Shown one piece after another: positions 20,346 to 32,800 of a stretch of 64,000 nucleotides of DNA (position 1 is the stretch's first letter; the number at the start of each line of letters is the position of its first letter). The notes below the pieces were generated by a model. The model saw nothing but the letters and a program-made list of their open reading frames with translations, made no database searches and had not been told where the DNA came from. The stretch is taken from NCBI GenBank assembly GCA_009869945.1, contig WIXG01000350.1, positions 1 through 64,000 of the forward strand, given 5' to 3'. Made by a program: the position numbers and the translations under genes. The DNA is from Mesaphorura yosii. Its lineage: Eukaryota; Arthropoda; Collembola; Poduromorpha; Tullbergiidae.

Positions 20346-23300
20346 TTCCTTCAGCGATCAGGATCTGAGTCTCGCCTCTGCCACGGCCACGTATCTGCAA
20401 GTACAAGAAATGAGATAAGGAACTCAACCTTCAGCGTCCACGTTCACGCCAAACATGAACCTGCAACGAATTGAAAGAAAGAAGAAAGAATTTTCCAGAA
20501 CCAGAACGGAGAATAATTCATTAGACAAGACTTCGTCTTGGTATTGTCTTTGACCTTTCGTGTGGAAAAGTGCCGATCGTGCTCACAGAATTCGAAATCG
20601 GTACTACATGGGACAAAATAGGAATAGGATCATTCGGTAAGTTCTGCTCTACTACTCCTGCTTTCTGCATTGGATTGGAAAACTTTATTATTCATCCACC
20701 TTGTTTATATGCAAGCTCCAAATTCACCAGCGGGAACTCAACGGTGGATCAGCAAGAGCTCCGGAACGGAACAGGATCAGGAATTCCAATCCTCCGCTCT
20801 TCTACTCCGTCACTACATCGGTCACGGGTTTCTGTTCGTATTCGCATTCGCAACTTGTTCGGATGTGGTCATGGAGGCAATAACATGTAAAATGTAAGTC
20901 GAGAATGAAATAGTAGCAATCGCAACTCGCAAGAAAGTAACTAAAAGTTTTCGAATCTCGCAGGTCGTTCGTCCTTCGCCCTTGCCCAAGTTCTCTGCCT
21001 CCGCACAGGACAGGAAGTATGCTCTCAGCGTGGTGCTTGTGCTCGTGCTGTTACTCAGACTCATAAGTTCGATGGCTGATGGCGAGGACTCAATCTTCGT
21101 TTGGGATGACACCCAGGAGAAATCTATTTGTGTTTGTGGACGGAAGCCTGCCTGAAAGAAAGTTCGGCAACTTTTTCTGCCTTGGCTGCTGCCGGTATTA
21201 ATAACGCGATCCACACCACGACGACCAGGCCGGGACTGGGGCCGAAGTTCGGTATTGTTTCTATCCTGGTGTTTCTAGGTAAGTAATGAAAATCAATATC
21301 AATACAGAAGGAAATGAATTCCGTTCGAGATTCTAGCAATTCCAGAGCCCTGAGATGATATATGAAAGGTGGCTGACAATAATGAAAAGAGAAACCAGGC
21401 TCGTGCTGGGAAGTCATTGCCACCAGCGACCAGGCTTGCCTTTAACCATCAGAAAAGCAGGATCCTTGCCTTGCCCTGATCCATGATCCGCTTTTATTCT
21501 TGTAATATTATAAATTATGCAAAGCCATTGTTCTTTCTCTATTGTCAGGCGTCGGCGTCATCCAGCAGCACCTGACGCAATAAATCTTGCTCATCTACTG
21601 ATTCTCCTGGCTGGAAACACATGCAACACGAGACAGAAAGAAGGCCAGCTTTTAATTGAATCCTACGAAACAAAAGAGCACAGGTTTCGTTTTGTGCCTA
21701 TCGATAGAAAAAATGCTGCTAAAAATGAACTTTGATCTTTTGCTTTTTCCAGGCAAATACGAACGAATACGAAACGAATAATTGAAGCTTAGAAGCTCTG
21801 CCTTGTGCCTGCCTGTCTGGAAAGCTCGCAGGAGCTCCAGAAATCAATTTCCCCGTCGTCGACGCGATCAATCAAGACAACTTTGCAAAACAGAGCGGAG
21901 AGAGTAGAAATTGAATTCCTCACAAACCCCCGAGCGAATAGCGAATTTTTCCTGCCCTTCACTGACTTCAGACTCGACCGAGGAAAATTCGAGGATGCGC
22001 ACATTTTTGTAAGATTCGTGGATTCATCTCTTCGTGCTGACTGCTAGCAACGTACGTAAGTAAAAGTAAGACAAGTACTTAAACGAGAATGATAGTGAAA
22101 GATTCACAATCGATCAATAATGTAACGTAAACGTTCGTTTACTTTCCACAGTTCGCTGAGCAGCATCACAACAAACAAGTTTACTGGCGAGGCGGATGGA
22201 TTGCTGTTGGCGGAGATTGAGATATATTTCCGGCCCGCCTGCTCTTCACTTCACCCAATTCACTTTTCAACGTCTTCTGCGTCTGGAGTCTGGATGTAGT
22301 CTATTGTTTACAAACAAGAAGTGATTCTTTCTTATCCTACGCCATCAAAGAAGTCGAAGAGGAAGACTCTGCCAATTGTTAAATGGAGCTGTGGAACCTC
22401 TCCACTCGCTGCTCTTGAAGAACAGCAAACAACGAACAACCAAAGTCCAGCTCAGGCCCTAGCCAACCACCCACAAAAATCTAAAGAATTCCTCTCAACA
22501 TTGAAATATTTTAGAGTCCAGCTTTGCATTTTCATTTATTTCAAGCAGCAAAACGACAGCAGCGAGCAAGACAGAATATTACAAATGCGAACAAATTTCT
22601 CAACAAAAAAATTTAATCTCTGACTCCGACTCCAGCTCAGATTCTGCCTTGTCTTGAGTTTTGGCGCTTGGCTGCTTTCCTTTTACGTTAATTTATATTT
22701 TAATTGGACCAGAAAATTGTGAAATTCCGTCACCGTCCGTCGCAGTCGCAAGCGCGCAGTGCAACCAAGTAATTAACGAATAAGCGATTAATTATGGCGA
22801 ACAAAGAAGACAGTTAATGAAGTCAACATCCCAGCAGCCCAGTCAGCCAGGCCTCGGTCTCCGACACGCCACGAAGAGTCTGCCTCTCATCTTCAAGGCA
22901 ATTCACGCAATTCTCGTACGCACGCCTTGATTCATTATTAATGGAGTCTTCACTCCAGCCCAGCAAAGCCACACAACAGTGCAGTGCAGGATGCGGCGTC
23001 GGCGTGGGTCTGCAGGGCGGTCGTGCCGGATTGTTAATTTGTAGTAGTTCACAGATGAAAGCATTTCATTAGCATAATAATCAAGTTAAATCATCGCTCC
23101 ACGTGCCAGATGCCCAGCCCAAAGCCCAAGATACTACCAGTGATGCCCGCGAAGCGAAACGCGAGCAAATCTTGATGAATCGCAGATGCAGAATCGCGCC
23201 AACTTCCTACGAGTCCTGAGGCCGAATCTGATGCGAGACTCAACCGTACGAAAACCGAAATTTTTCTACTCGTTTGCCATTTGCCTTGTGCGAGCACGTC

Positions 23301-26300
23301 GGATTCGCGTTGGCCCTCGCCTTTGAAGACTTCACTGCTCGGTTGACTTTGACTTTGCTCTCCTCGTCTCGTCTTGTAACTCACCCGGATTCGTGAGTCG
23401 TGATATCTTATTCATACAATCAATCAAAATCGTGTATGACGATGCGTGTTCCTTTGTACAAAAGGGAAAGCCAAAGTAAACATTTTTATTATCATGTCAT
23501 TTCCATGCCATGCCTTCTTCGCCGTGCTATTTCATTTCGTCTCATCATCTCAGCTGCACCAGAGAAAAGAGAAAAACCAAGGCAGGACAGACAAGCAATC
23601 GTCGATGCGATGGAGTTCGGTTGAGTCAATTCATTCAGTTCTCTTTGAATCCTGACAAATCACGCGTGACAACAATACCAGGACAGCACAAGCACAAAAA
23701 GATGCATGCGATGAGCCAAATCGAGATCGATTAGCCGGGCTTTGAGTTGCTTTTGGTATTGACATTGCGTTGACTGGAGAAATGCCGGGCCAAATCGTAT
23801 CGGAGCCGACGCCGAGACAGCAATTCTAATTGAGCTGTACAGCAAGAAGCAAGTTACCATTTACCATTTACATTATGATTATTGCTATCGCCATGGCCTG
23901 TCTTGCAGTCATAGAAGTTGTGAATTCGCAATAAGTATCTTATTCACTGCCGGCACTGAAACTGGAAATGGGCCAGGGCACGGGCGTAAAACGCTCATAA
24001 AAGCAGCCGAACTCGTCGAAACTGGAGCGGGCCCTCGTTCGATTGAACGGCTGGAACTGAAACTGGAATCTGGAACGAGCTGTAAATGCCCGTCGCGAGA
24101 AGCGGATCGTGTCTGTCGCTGTCGCTTTCCTAACGTCTTTTAAATACGACTCATGGACTCATTCCAGTTTTACGAGCCGACTTTCTCAGATTTTATTGCA
24201 ACTTGGCCAAACTTGGCTGGGCCTGTATTTCGTGGCTGGAGTCGACGAAGCCTGACCTGGAAATGGAAGCCTCTGGGAAATACAGACGACCGTCCTCCGT
24301 TGCCGTTCTAAAGAGGAAGGAGCTTATTCAATTGCCAATCATACAACATAAATACGCAGCATTATTCATGATTAAATCCCAGACAACCTTTCGTGACTTT
24401 CGCCTAGAGCTTTCCCGCGGCTGGAGGAGCCGAAAAAGAGCCAATTGATTGACGCACTCGAGTCGAGATCCACAATCCATTAAGGCTTGTAAATACGCAA
24501 GCAGTTTAGGTCTTTCGGCTTTGGCACTTTAAATCATGAAACGGATAACAATGAAATGCTTTCTGCTTCCTATTCAAGCTGCTACCTGCAGAAGGTAATT
24601 TTCTCATCTCCGTCTCCACCCCGGCCGTCAGCCTAATTTGCCTGATGGTGGTATTCGGGATTCTGGCACTAATCGCCCACAGACATTAAAATCTCATTAA
24701 TCGGTGGCGGTGATTCTATGTGACTCTACGCTGCGCTTGATTCAGCTTATGGTTCGACATTCAAAATGGAAAGAAAGGAAACTCATAACATAAAATTCAA
24801 TTGGCTAAGTTCTTAACGCGCATGCCGAATTTATTTACCTTATATTGAATTGAATGGTAGCCGGCAACAGTTTTTTTAACTCTGCGTTGGCGCTTATGAC
24901 GTTTGGATTTAGTACTCTTCTCGAGCCTAGACTTTTGCTTATCGCATTTCCTCAAACTTCCGTTCCGAAACCGTCGCTGATCAATTCAGTTGGGCGCCAG
25001 TCACTAAATTGAATTAAGTTCTTCAGGAGCCGCACACGCACAAACACAATCAGGATCTTGATTAGAGTTCAGGCTCAGAACCGTCTTTAGATTCCTCGTC
25101 TCTTCCAATTCCTAACTAAGCACAAGCACAATAGCCAAAATTAGGAAATATGGAAACAATAACTTCACTAGAAAGGGATTTTAGGAACTCTTGCCGTACA
25201 GTTAGTGTGGCCCACGCACGTCATAGAAGTAAAGTAGTCTACTGGCCTGGTTTCTATTTCTGCACGCCACGCACGCACGCACAAATGGAAGCACAACCGC
25301 TGCTGCTGCTGGAGCCAAGTTTCCCACATGTGCTTCGTTGGAGAATTGATCTAAGACTGAAGACGAAGACTGGAGACCCAGTTTCCAGCGAACAGGAATA
25401 CGGCACGGTGCAGCAGTGGAAGTGGAAGATTTTGGAGTACTTTCCCGGCTCTTTCCTCTCAGCTCCTGGCTGGCTGGTCGCTGGTGTGGGTTCTATTTTT
25501 AGTCCGTGTATACTTTGTACACTGCACTTGCGTAACATTGGAATGGAAATGGAAAGTTGAACAGACTTTCTCTTTCTATCGTAGTCGACGTACTCGTGGA
25601 GTGGAAGTCCTTCTTGCTTTCGCTCTCGCCGTCGCCGTACATCATGCCATTCCCATTGCCATATTTCAGAGCATACGGGCAGGGCACCGGGGCACTGTTC
25701 CATGCCGGAATAACACGTCGTAACCCAACGTGGACTCATTAAGGCAGGCCAGGAGCAGAAACAGAGGGGTTCATCGATCCGGACGGAGCTGGAGCAGGCA
25801 CGAGAGCCTGAATCAGAATTTGCAAACTGAAATGGATAAGGAAATATGGACTTGGTTGTGCTATATTGTATGAATGAATGGGCCCAAAACTGGAAAAAAG
25901 CTTGAGACAGCTGACAGATAGGAGTATTTATACCTACTACGCAAGGGTATGACTCTTTCGACTCCACTACTTCCAATTGTCCACCTTCATTTTCATCCCG
26001 CACAATTTCTAAACGCGCAACAATCTTTAATAAATTCATGACCAAATGCCCAATGTTCAGCAATTATCAATCGAGTCAAAACTGAGCGAATTTTTCTGAT
26101 TGCTGCTATCTCGCTTTCGTTCTTTATAAGTAGTTTATAGGTAATTTCGCAATGTTATTGATGTGAATTATGATAACGATTGTGTCAATCGCAATTGGTG
26201 ACAACAAACTTGACCTTGAGCTTGTGCTTTTATTTTCCCATCTCGATCAGAGACTTTCATTTTTTGGACATCTGCTATCTTATCTTATCTTATCATATGA

Positions 26301-27618
26301 ATCCAACCCCTACTACATACATACACACAAGGTACGTGCTACACGTCACATAAGCGCGATAGCTAAATGACGCCATGGTCACTGAATTCGCTCGCCATCT
26401 ATTCAAAACTATATTTGCATTTGATTTCATTTTCAAGTTGTGGCTGCTTCGCTGTTGTGTGTTGCTGGCAGGCTGCAAATCGCTTTCGCTTCATGGCTTT
26501 TCCATGCACGCTGCTGCTGCGGTCGAAGTAGTCAAAAGATAACTTCACTTCACAGATCACAGTGCAGTGTTTACGGTTCGCAGTCAAGGGGCAGGTCGTG
26601 AGCAGAGTGGGTCGGTTGAAAGATCTTCGTCTTCAGTTTTTAACATTTGTCATTTGCCAATTACTTTTAGTCAGTGAACGAACGAGTTTGTTTTAAGTTC
26701 AGATTGTTGATTGTGGGTGGAGATAAAGGAGTTTTGTGCAGAGCAACTATAGAGTATTTACTGCAGAGATTCTCTGCTAAAATACGTTATCTCCACCTAA
26801 GTCAGGGTAGGATATTTTGAGTTTGCTTTCGCAGCATTTGACAATAGAACGTACGGTGAGCAAGAAAGAAACGTTGTCTGTTTTATCTCCAAATTCAACC
26901 CAGATTCTGCCAGATAGACCAGACTGTTATTATTTTAGAAATTTTACCTTCGCCAACCTTTGATTGATCTCTTTCAATCCTCTTCCATCTGTGGCTGTGA
27001 GTTCTGGCTCTTTTGCTGGCTTCGGAAATGAAGAAATGAAGGAGCCGAGAAATTCGAAGAATCTCCTCTCAATCGCTCAGATATTGCGTATCAGTGCCTA
27101 TGCCGAACTGCATGCATCTGATTCCTCCGAATCATCTTGAATCTTGGGGAAGCCATTCTAGTTTACTTTCGCGACAAGTGGCAAATGCATGGCAAATCCA
27201 GTAAATGAATTGGTAAGTGACAAGACACAGTAATTGTAATAGTGAGCACGACCAAAACGACCAAACCAATGATATTTTCCATTAACCTGTACCTCCTTCG
27301 TGTAATAGGTGCATGACTGTCCCTTCGTCCGGCAACATCAACTGAGGATTCTAATTCATTCGTACCACACGACATCAGGAATCTTTGTTAACAGCAAAAT
27401 GTATGGACGACTGCCCCACCAGTGCCAGATCCTACCAGCCACCAGATCTTAGGTGATTTGACTTTGCGCTTTAGGCTTTAATCAATAAGCCAAAAATCGA
27501 AGTTCGTAGTTTGGTGCGATTAGATTGACGAGCGACGACTGACGAACTAATATACTAATTCTAGGTGGTATTTTTCTGCAGCTACGGTTTGACTACAACA
27601 TAAGAACTTCAAAAAGAC
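20346..27618. other. Long intergenic region upstream of CUB copy A
   Basis: About 7.3 kb without a gene I can support. The largest frame (25254-26063, minus, 269 codons) is rich in low-complexity Ser/Cys and mixed residues and looks like chance. A short pentamer run (CTTAT, about 26277-26294) is the only simple repeat noted. The 5' untranslated exons and promoter of copy A, and the promoter of the zinc-finger gene at 27619, should lie here. Confidence 0.5.
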
Positions 27619-29809
27619 ATGAAGCCTGGAAAGCGTGGGGGAGCTTCAGATTGGCCAAAGTGGGGAATTGATCCATTACTCTCCGTCACCGCCAGACTTA
27701 GTCCTCCAAGCAAAAGTAAGTGCCAACAGGATATTCAAGAAGATTTACCGGTATTATTCGCCGGCAGTTTCACCGATTAACAAAAAAAAACATCTTTCTA
27801 TGTGTACAGGAATTGGCGTCGCGACTCGTGAAGGAGATTGGTGGTATGAATCAGGCCCCTCAAGAAAACTTGGAATTCAGGACGCAGGAGGATTTGAAGA
27901 TGCAAAGATGCCTACTCCGCAGCCATTGGCTGCGGAGTCTGCTGGACACCAACCGAGACAAACCTCGCAGACGGTGACGGTGAACACGAACGAGGTTGTG
28001 CAAGGTGGCGAGTCTTCCCGTTCATTAAGTTCACTTCTTGGGAAGGCCGGCAAAGCTGCGATATTTGACATCAGAAAACTCAAGTGCTACAAACTTGGAG
28101 AGACACCGGGACGGCAAGACCAGGATGAACTTATGCAAGAATTAAGAAAAATTATGAAACTACACTTCTCGCCTCTGCACCGTGACGAAACGCTCGCGAC
28201 GCTTGTGGAACACCCGCGGTTGTACAAAGAAGTCGTTGAAAATTGGTCTGCATTTGTTGAATCTCCGTGTGCCTCCCAGCAACAACATCCCGGAACCACC
28301 GCCGCGGCTGCTGATCAAATGCTACCTCGTGAGCCGAACCCAGCATCTTACAATTCGATATCTCAGTGGCCTCAGTCTGCTCAATCCCGCCAGAAGGAGG
28401 TCTATGGGTCTGGACATGGTGCAGGTGCAGTCGTGCCATCATCATCTGCAGTAAATCAACTCCAACGTCCAGGTCAAGTCGCGATTGGCATTGGCAGTCG
28501 CCCTTCCGGCCCCAGCCGTCTCCCAACTATCCGACCAGGTGTGCCATTTTATCCCAAGCGTGTTTCGTTTGAAGCGGACAACTTCGGCCTTCCTGGCCAA
28601 GTCGGGTCGTTCATGGCTCTTCTTCAGACATCTACTTCAGGCATGCACTCACACTTATATGTGTGCCATCCATGTGGAGCTCCGTCCGCGAACAAGGAAG
28701 ACATCATTATGCATTTCTTTAATACTCACCGTCACGAGATCATGTTCGAGCCGAATCCGAACTATGTTCCAGTTCCTCCGCCTACACCCGCACCGGTCGC
28801 AACCACCAGTGCGGCAACGATAACGATGTTTGAAGCGAAAATTGGACAGTCACCCAACGAATGCCGTACATGTGGACTAAGATTCATGGACCCAAGCGCT
28901 GCCGAAGAGCACAACAAAAGCCACAATGGTGTGTACACGTGCTTGCCGTGTAAAAAAGTATTCTCTCAAAAAGAATTGCTAAAAAAACATATGTTTTCTG
29001 ACCCTGCTGCTCATAAGTACGACATGTACCAATGCCACGTGTGCAACGACAAGTTCAACACCCGACCCAAGCTGTTGAAGCACCTGGACATCAAGCACCA
29101 AGTCAAGCCTGTAGAGTACTCCTGTGGCGATTGCAGTCGAACTTACAAGACTGAGCGTGGACTCACCGCGCATCTCAAATACCCTCACCCTCATGAAATC
29201 AAAGTCAAAGTCGAGCCGGAACAAGCTGAGGATCACCAAAATGGCCATGCACGTGCAACGACGGGAACCGGAAAAGCCCCAAAGATTTCGGAAATCGCAG
29301 GTAATTTCAGGTTGCACAACAGATTAGAAACGATAATGCAAATGATGGTTGTGACTGATTTTTATCTCTTGCATCTAGGCACACGTGGTCAGCTTCAGCT
29401 TGTGAACAAGATCAAGGTGGAACCGCCAGAGGAAGCCGCTGTCGTGCTGGACGAGGAGGCGGAAATTCCCTTGGATGTTAACTGTGTTCCAGCTGCTGCT
29501 GCTGTGAACATCACCGACACGGCCGACACCATGGCTGAAACAGACGCAGGCGGAGACGACGAAGCTGTTCAGCGTCAACGTCAAGGCGAAGGGGGCAGCG
29601 ATGTTGCTGCGGCTATTGCTGAGGTGGCGGCTTCAATTGATAAGTGGCAGGAGCAACTTAATGAACTGAATGAAGAGGTTAACGTTTTCATTGACTTTGG
29701 GGCTCCAGAATCAGCAAATGCATACGAAGTCCAAGCTCAATCAGTTCAAGATTTTGACATGGATCTCTTCCCAGAAGTCGAGAAGACTCGAGGAGAAGCA
29801 CAGGCGTAG
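27619..29809 (+). CDS. C2H2 zinc-finger protein with five fingers
   Basis: Preferred model: exons 27619-27715, 27810-29300 and 29379-29809, 672 aa. Five C2H2-type fingers lie between about 28650 and 29200: CHPCG..., CRTCGLRF...HNKSH, CLPCKKVF..., CHVCNDKF...HLDIKH and CGDCSRTY.... Spacing in the first, third and last fingers is irregular. Upstream is a conserved-looking helical stretch (ELMQELRKIMKLHF ... HPRLYKEVVENWSAFVES). Downstream are acidic and Gln-rich segments, including a coiled-coil-like WQEQLNELNEEVNVF. Such proteins usually bind DNA in the nucleus. The first intron (94 bp) and the ATG at 27619 are less sure; ATG 27909 is an alternative start. The second intron (78 bp) is a multiple of three and has no stop, so retention would add 26 residues. 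AATAAA lies at 30183-30188. Confidence 0.75.
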
Positions 29810-32800
29810 ATCCAAAGGAAAGTGCATGTAGCATAGAGACGATGAAGGTAGAATGAGGAAAATCTTCGAAATCAAAGTTAAACGACGAAAAGAGGCCAAA
29901 TCCAGACTGTTTAGTTTTAATTTCTAAAATTTATTACTGTTCTCAGTTAAGGATTCAAGCTTGCTTGAGTAATTTTATCTACTTTATGCAATGATGAATT
30001 TATCTTTATTTGCTTGTACCTTAACTTCTTAACTAATATCATTAATCATTACGTTTATGTTTGTGTTGCCTGTTGGAGATTTGGATGGAATTTAATTACT
30101 TTACTTTATTACTTTTACTATTCCTTTTATTCGTTCTTCCAGGACTCTCTGTTTTCTCAGAATCATGTTACTAAAAACTAGAAATAAACTTACAAAAATG
30201 TAAATTCATGTCATCGTATCTTTACTTGGCAATCAATGGAGAGCTGACGAGATAAGCGGCGGACTGACGTCCACATTTTTATATTAGTTCAAGCGCCGTA
30301 ATTTTTGATTCACATTTCAATTTCTTTCTTTCATTCCGTCCTCCTTTCCTTCCTTTGATTCTTTTGTTTAACTTTGGCCTTTGTCATCATTTCATTTCAA
30401 GTCTTCTTCCTCGACATCTTGCAGAGAGCTTTGCAATTCTTTTCTTTGAGATTTTCCCCTAAACTCACGTTGAAGGAGCGAGCGCTTAAATATTTCAGAT
30501 ATGTGTCATTTCGCATTGTCAGAACTCCGGCCTGGGGAAAGTTCGCGAGCTCATTTCATTTGGGCATTCGCTCAGTATTTGCACTACAGTGCATAAATTA
30601 AAAGATTTTTTCATTAGGAGAAAAGAATCCCAGTCGAGTTGAATCGAGCCAAGCTTTTTCCGCTTCAAGAATCTTTCACGGGCAAATACTCTACAAGCAA
30701 GTAAGCAAGGACGTACGAACACGCAGGTGAGTTCGTAAAGAAATTTAATTAACTGCAGACACGAACCGAGCACGAACATGAATTCAACTCACGAACCACA
30801 ATCACGTTACTTCCTTTTATTTAAATAGTAAAAGTTTTAATTATTGAGCACACAAAAGACAGAAATCTGTCGAAAAGTAAATATTTTTCAATTACACGTA
30901 AACTTAACGAATCGAGACGAATCCCTTTCAATTATTATGCAAAGTACTTGCAGCTTGCAGCGTTACAGAATTCGAGGCGGGCGGGGTCGAATTTCATTGC
31001 CAATATTTGAGTTGAATGATAACTCAAGCAGACAGGCAGGCAGCAATATTCTCTAAAAGCTATCTCAATCTCATCTCGCCGCAATCTCAATCTTGTCTTG
31101 AATCTTGAGATAGTGACTGAGATCAAGATCACGTATACGCATACGCAACCAATTCAAGAAAAGTGTTTCATATTATTCCAGGATCATTTCATTCAGCCAT
31201 GCAGCATTCAATTCCAGAGCAGAATCGAGTCCGGGTGGCGACGTAACGCGACAAGGCACTGCGCTGTGCTGGGCTGCGCTGGAGAAAAGTAATACGACAA
31301 ATGTACTTGAATGCCAACACAGAATGAGAACGCACAACGCGAACGCAACATCTGCACGCTCACGCGCATGCATCTTTCAATAACAATATTGCATTACGGC
31401 ATGGGGATGACAGATGGACGGAATTCACGAAATATCAATCTACATATTCAAATGTGATCTCGCCAAGTGGAATCCGAGTGCTTTCGCTTTCATCTTCTGC
31501 CTGATTTCGTTTCGTATTTGAGCACACGATCCCGCACCAACAAAGAAATAATCTTCTTCACGTCGTCAACAAGATTGTCAGGGCTCCTGTCCAGTCCACT
31601 CACGGGGATTTAATTTCCCCGCTTTAAAATCTTGTTCGTCTCGTCCCGTCATTATGACGTAGTTTTGTGACACCTTTTGCAGTGCTCGCGGTTTGGCGGG
31701 CTTTGGATAATGAGCTTTAGCAAACGCGAACGCGGTCTGGAAACTCGCAGCTTCCGGATGCTGAATTGCTGGATGTTGATGGATCGATGTTTCTGAGCCA
31801 GGCCACGAGCAGCATTTGTTGCGTAATCCTTAAATGCAGGTTCCTGTGCCTGTGTCGCGTGCCCTACGCATTTTGCAGTTTTTGCTCAATGCTTTCTCCG
31901 CAGCAGCCTGAATCGTGAACTGAGGTTCGAGACTCGAGAGCCGGAGCCCATACGCACGCAGATCAGAGCAGAGCCATGCATGGTTACAAAGCACACAGAA
32001 GAGTTTGTTGTTGTTCGCTTGCTCGTTTGCTCTCTTCTGCTTTCCCTGCTTGCTCTGCTCCTTTTGTTGTCAGTCTCTGGAAGAAGTTCAGTGAACACAG
32101 TTCTGTTGTGTCTGTGGGTGCGTGTGCGTCTGCGATTTGCTTCAATGTGTCTTGAGTTAGTCTCGCTCGAAGATTTACTTTACATTGCGTGGAGTTGTAG
32201 GCATTGTGACAGATTCCTGGCTGATTAGCAACGGTAGATTTTCTTATTTTCTCTCAGTGCAGTGGCATTGAGAAGTGTTGACAAGATTGCGTGAGTGAAT
32301 GAATGTGAAAGAGAAAGAAACAAAAGCTTGGATGGAAGCCTTGCCGTTGCCGTTTGCCGAGTACTAATTGGTAGTTGGACCTTCGGGAGGCTGCCTGCCT
32401 GAACTCGCATCATAATTGTGACTCTCGTACTATTATTTTAATCAGCGACCCTCTAACAATGGAATGAACGCCGCTTCGTGTCGGGAAGCGAGCGGCCGGA
32501 GAAAGTTCGCATCGAACAAAAGACTGACTGCATAAATTGAATCCTCATACGAGAAAGTTGAAAAAGTCAAGAGTTTCCGGAAATGGAAAACAAAACCGAC
32601 AGCGAAAACCCGAAACCGAGCTCAGAGAGACAGAACTTCATATAAATGGTAATTAATCTGCTTCCATTCACATCCTCATCTTTTCTTTCGCTTTATCAAT
32701 TATTTACGAACTGACAAAGACGATCGGCAGCGTCGGGTCAACGTCCGCCCAATTTGAACACGAGGCCTTTCACGACGCCGAACAAATCTTGAATCTTACG

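Noticed and set aside
25254-26063. 269-codon minus-strand open frame
   Set aside because: It has no domain, patchy low-complexity composition, overlapping frames of similar length on the other strand and no splice or poly(A) context.
27909-29809. Start of the five-finger gene at ATG 27909 instead of 27619
   Set aside because: Kept only as an alternative, because the 27619 start with a 94-bp GT-AG intron joins in frame and adds an N-terminus without stops; the evidence does not exclude 27909.
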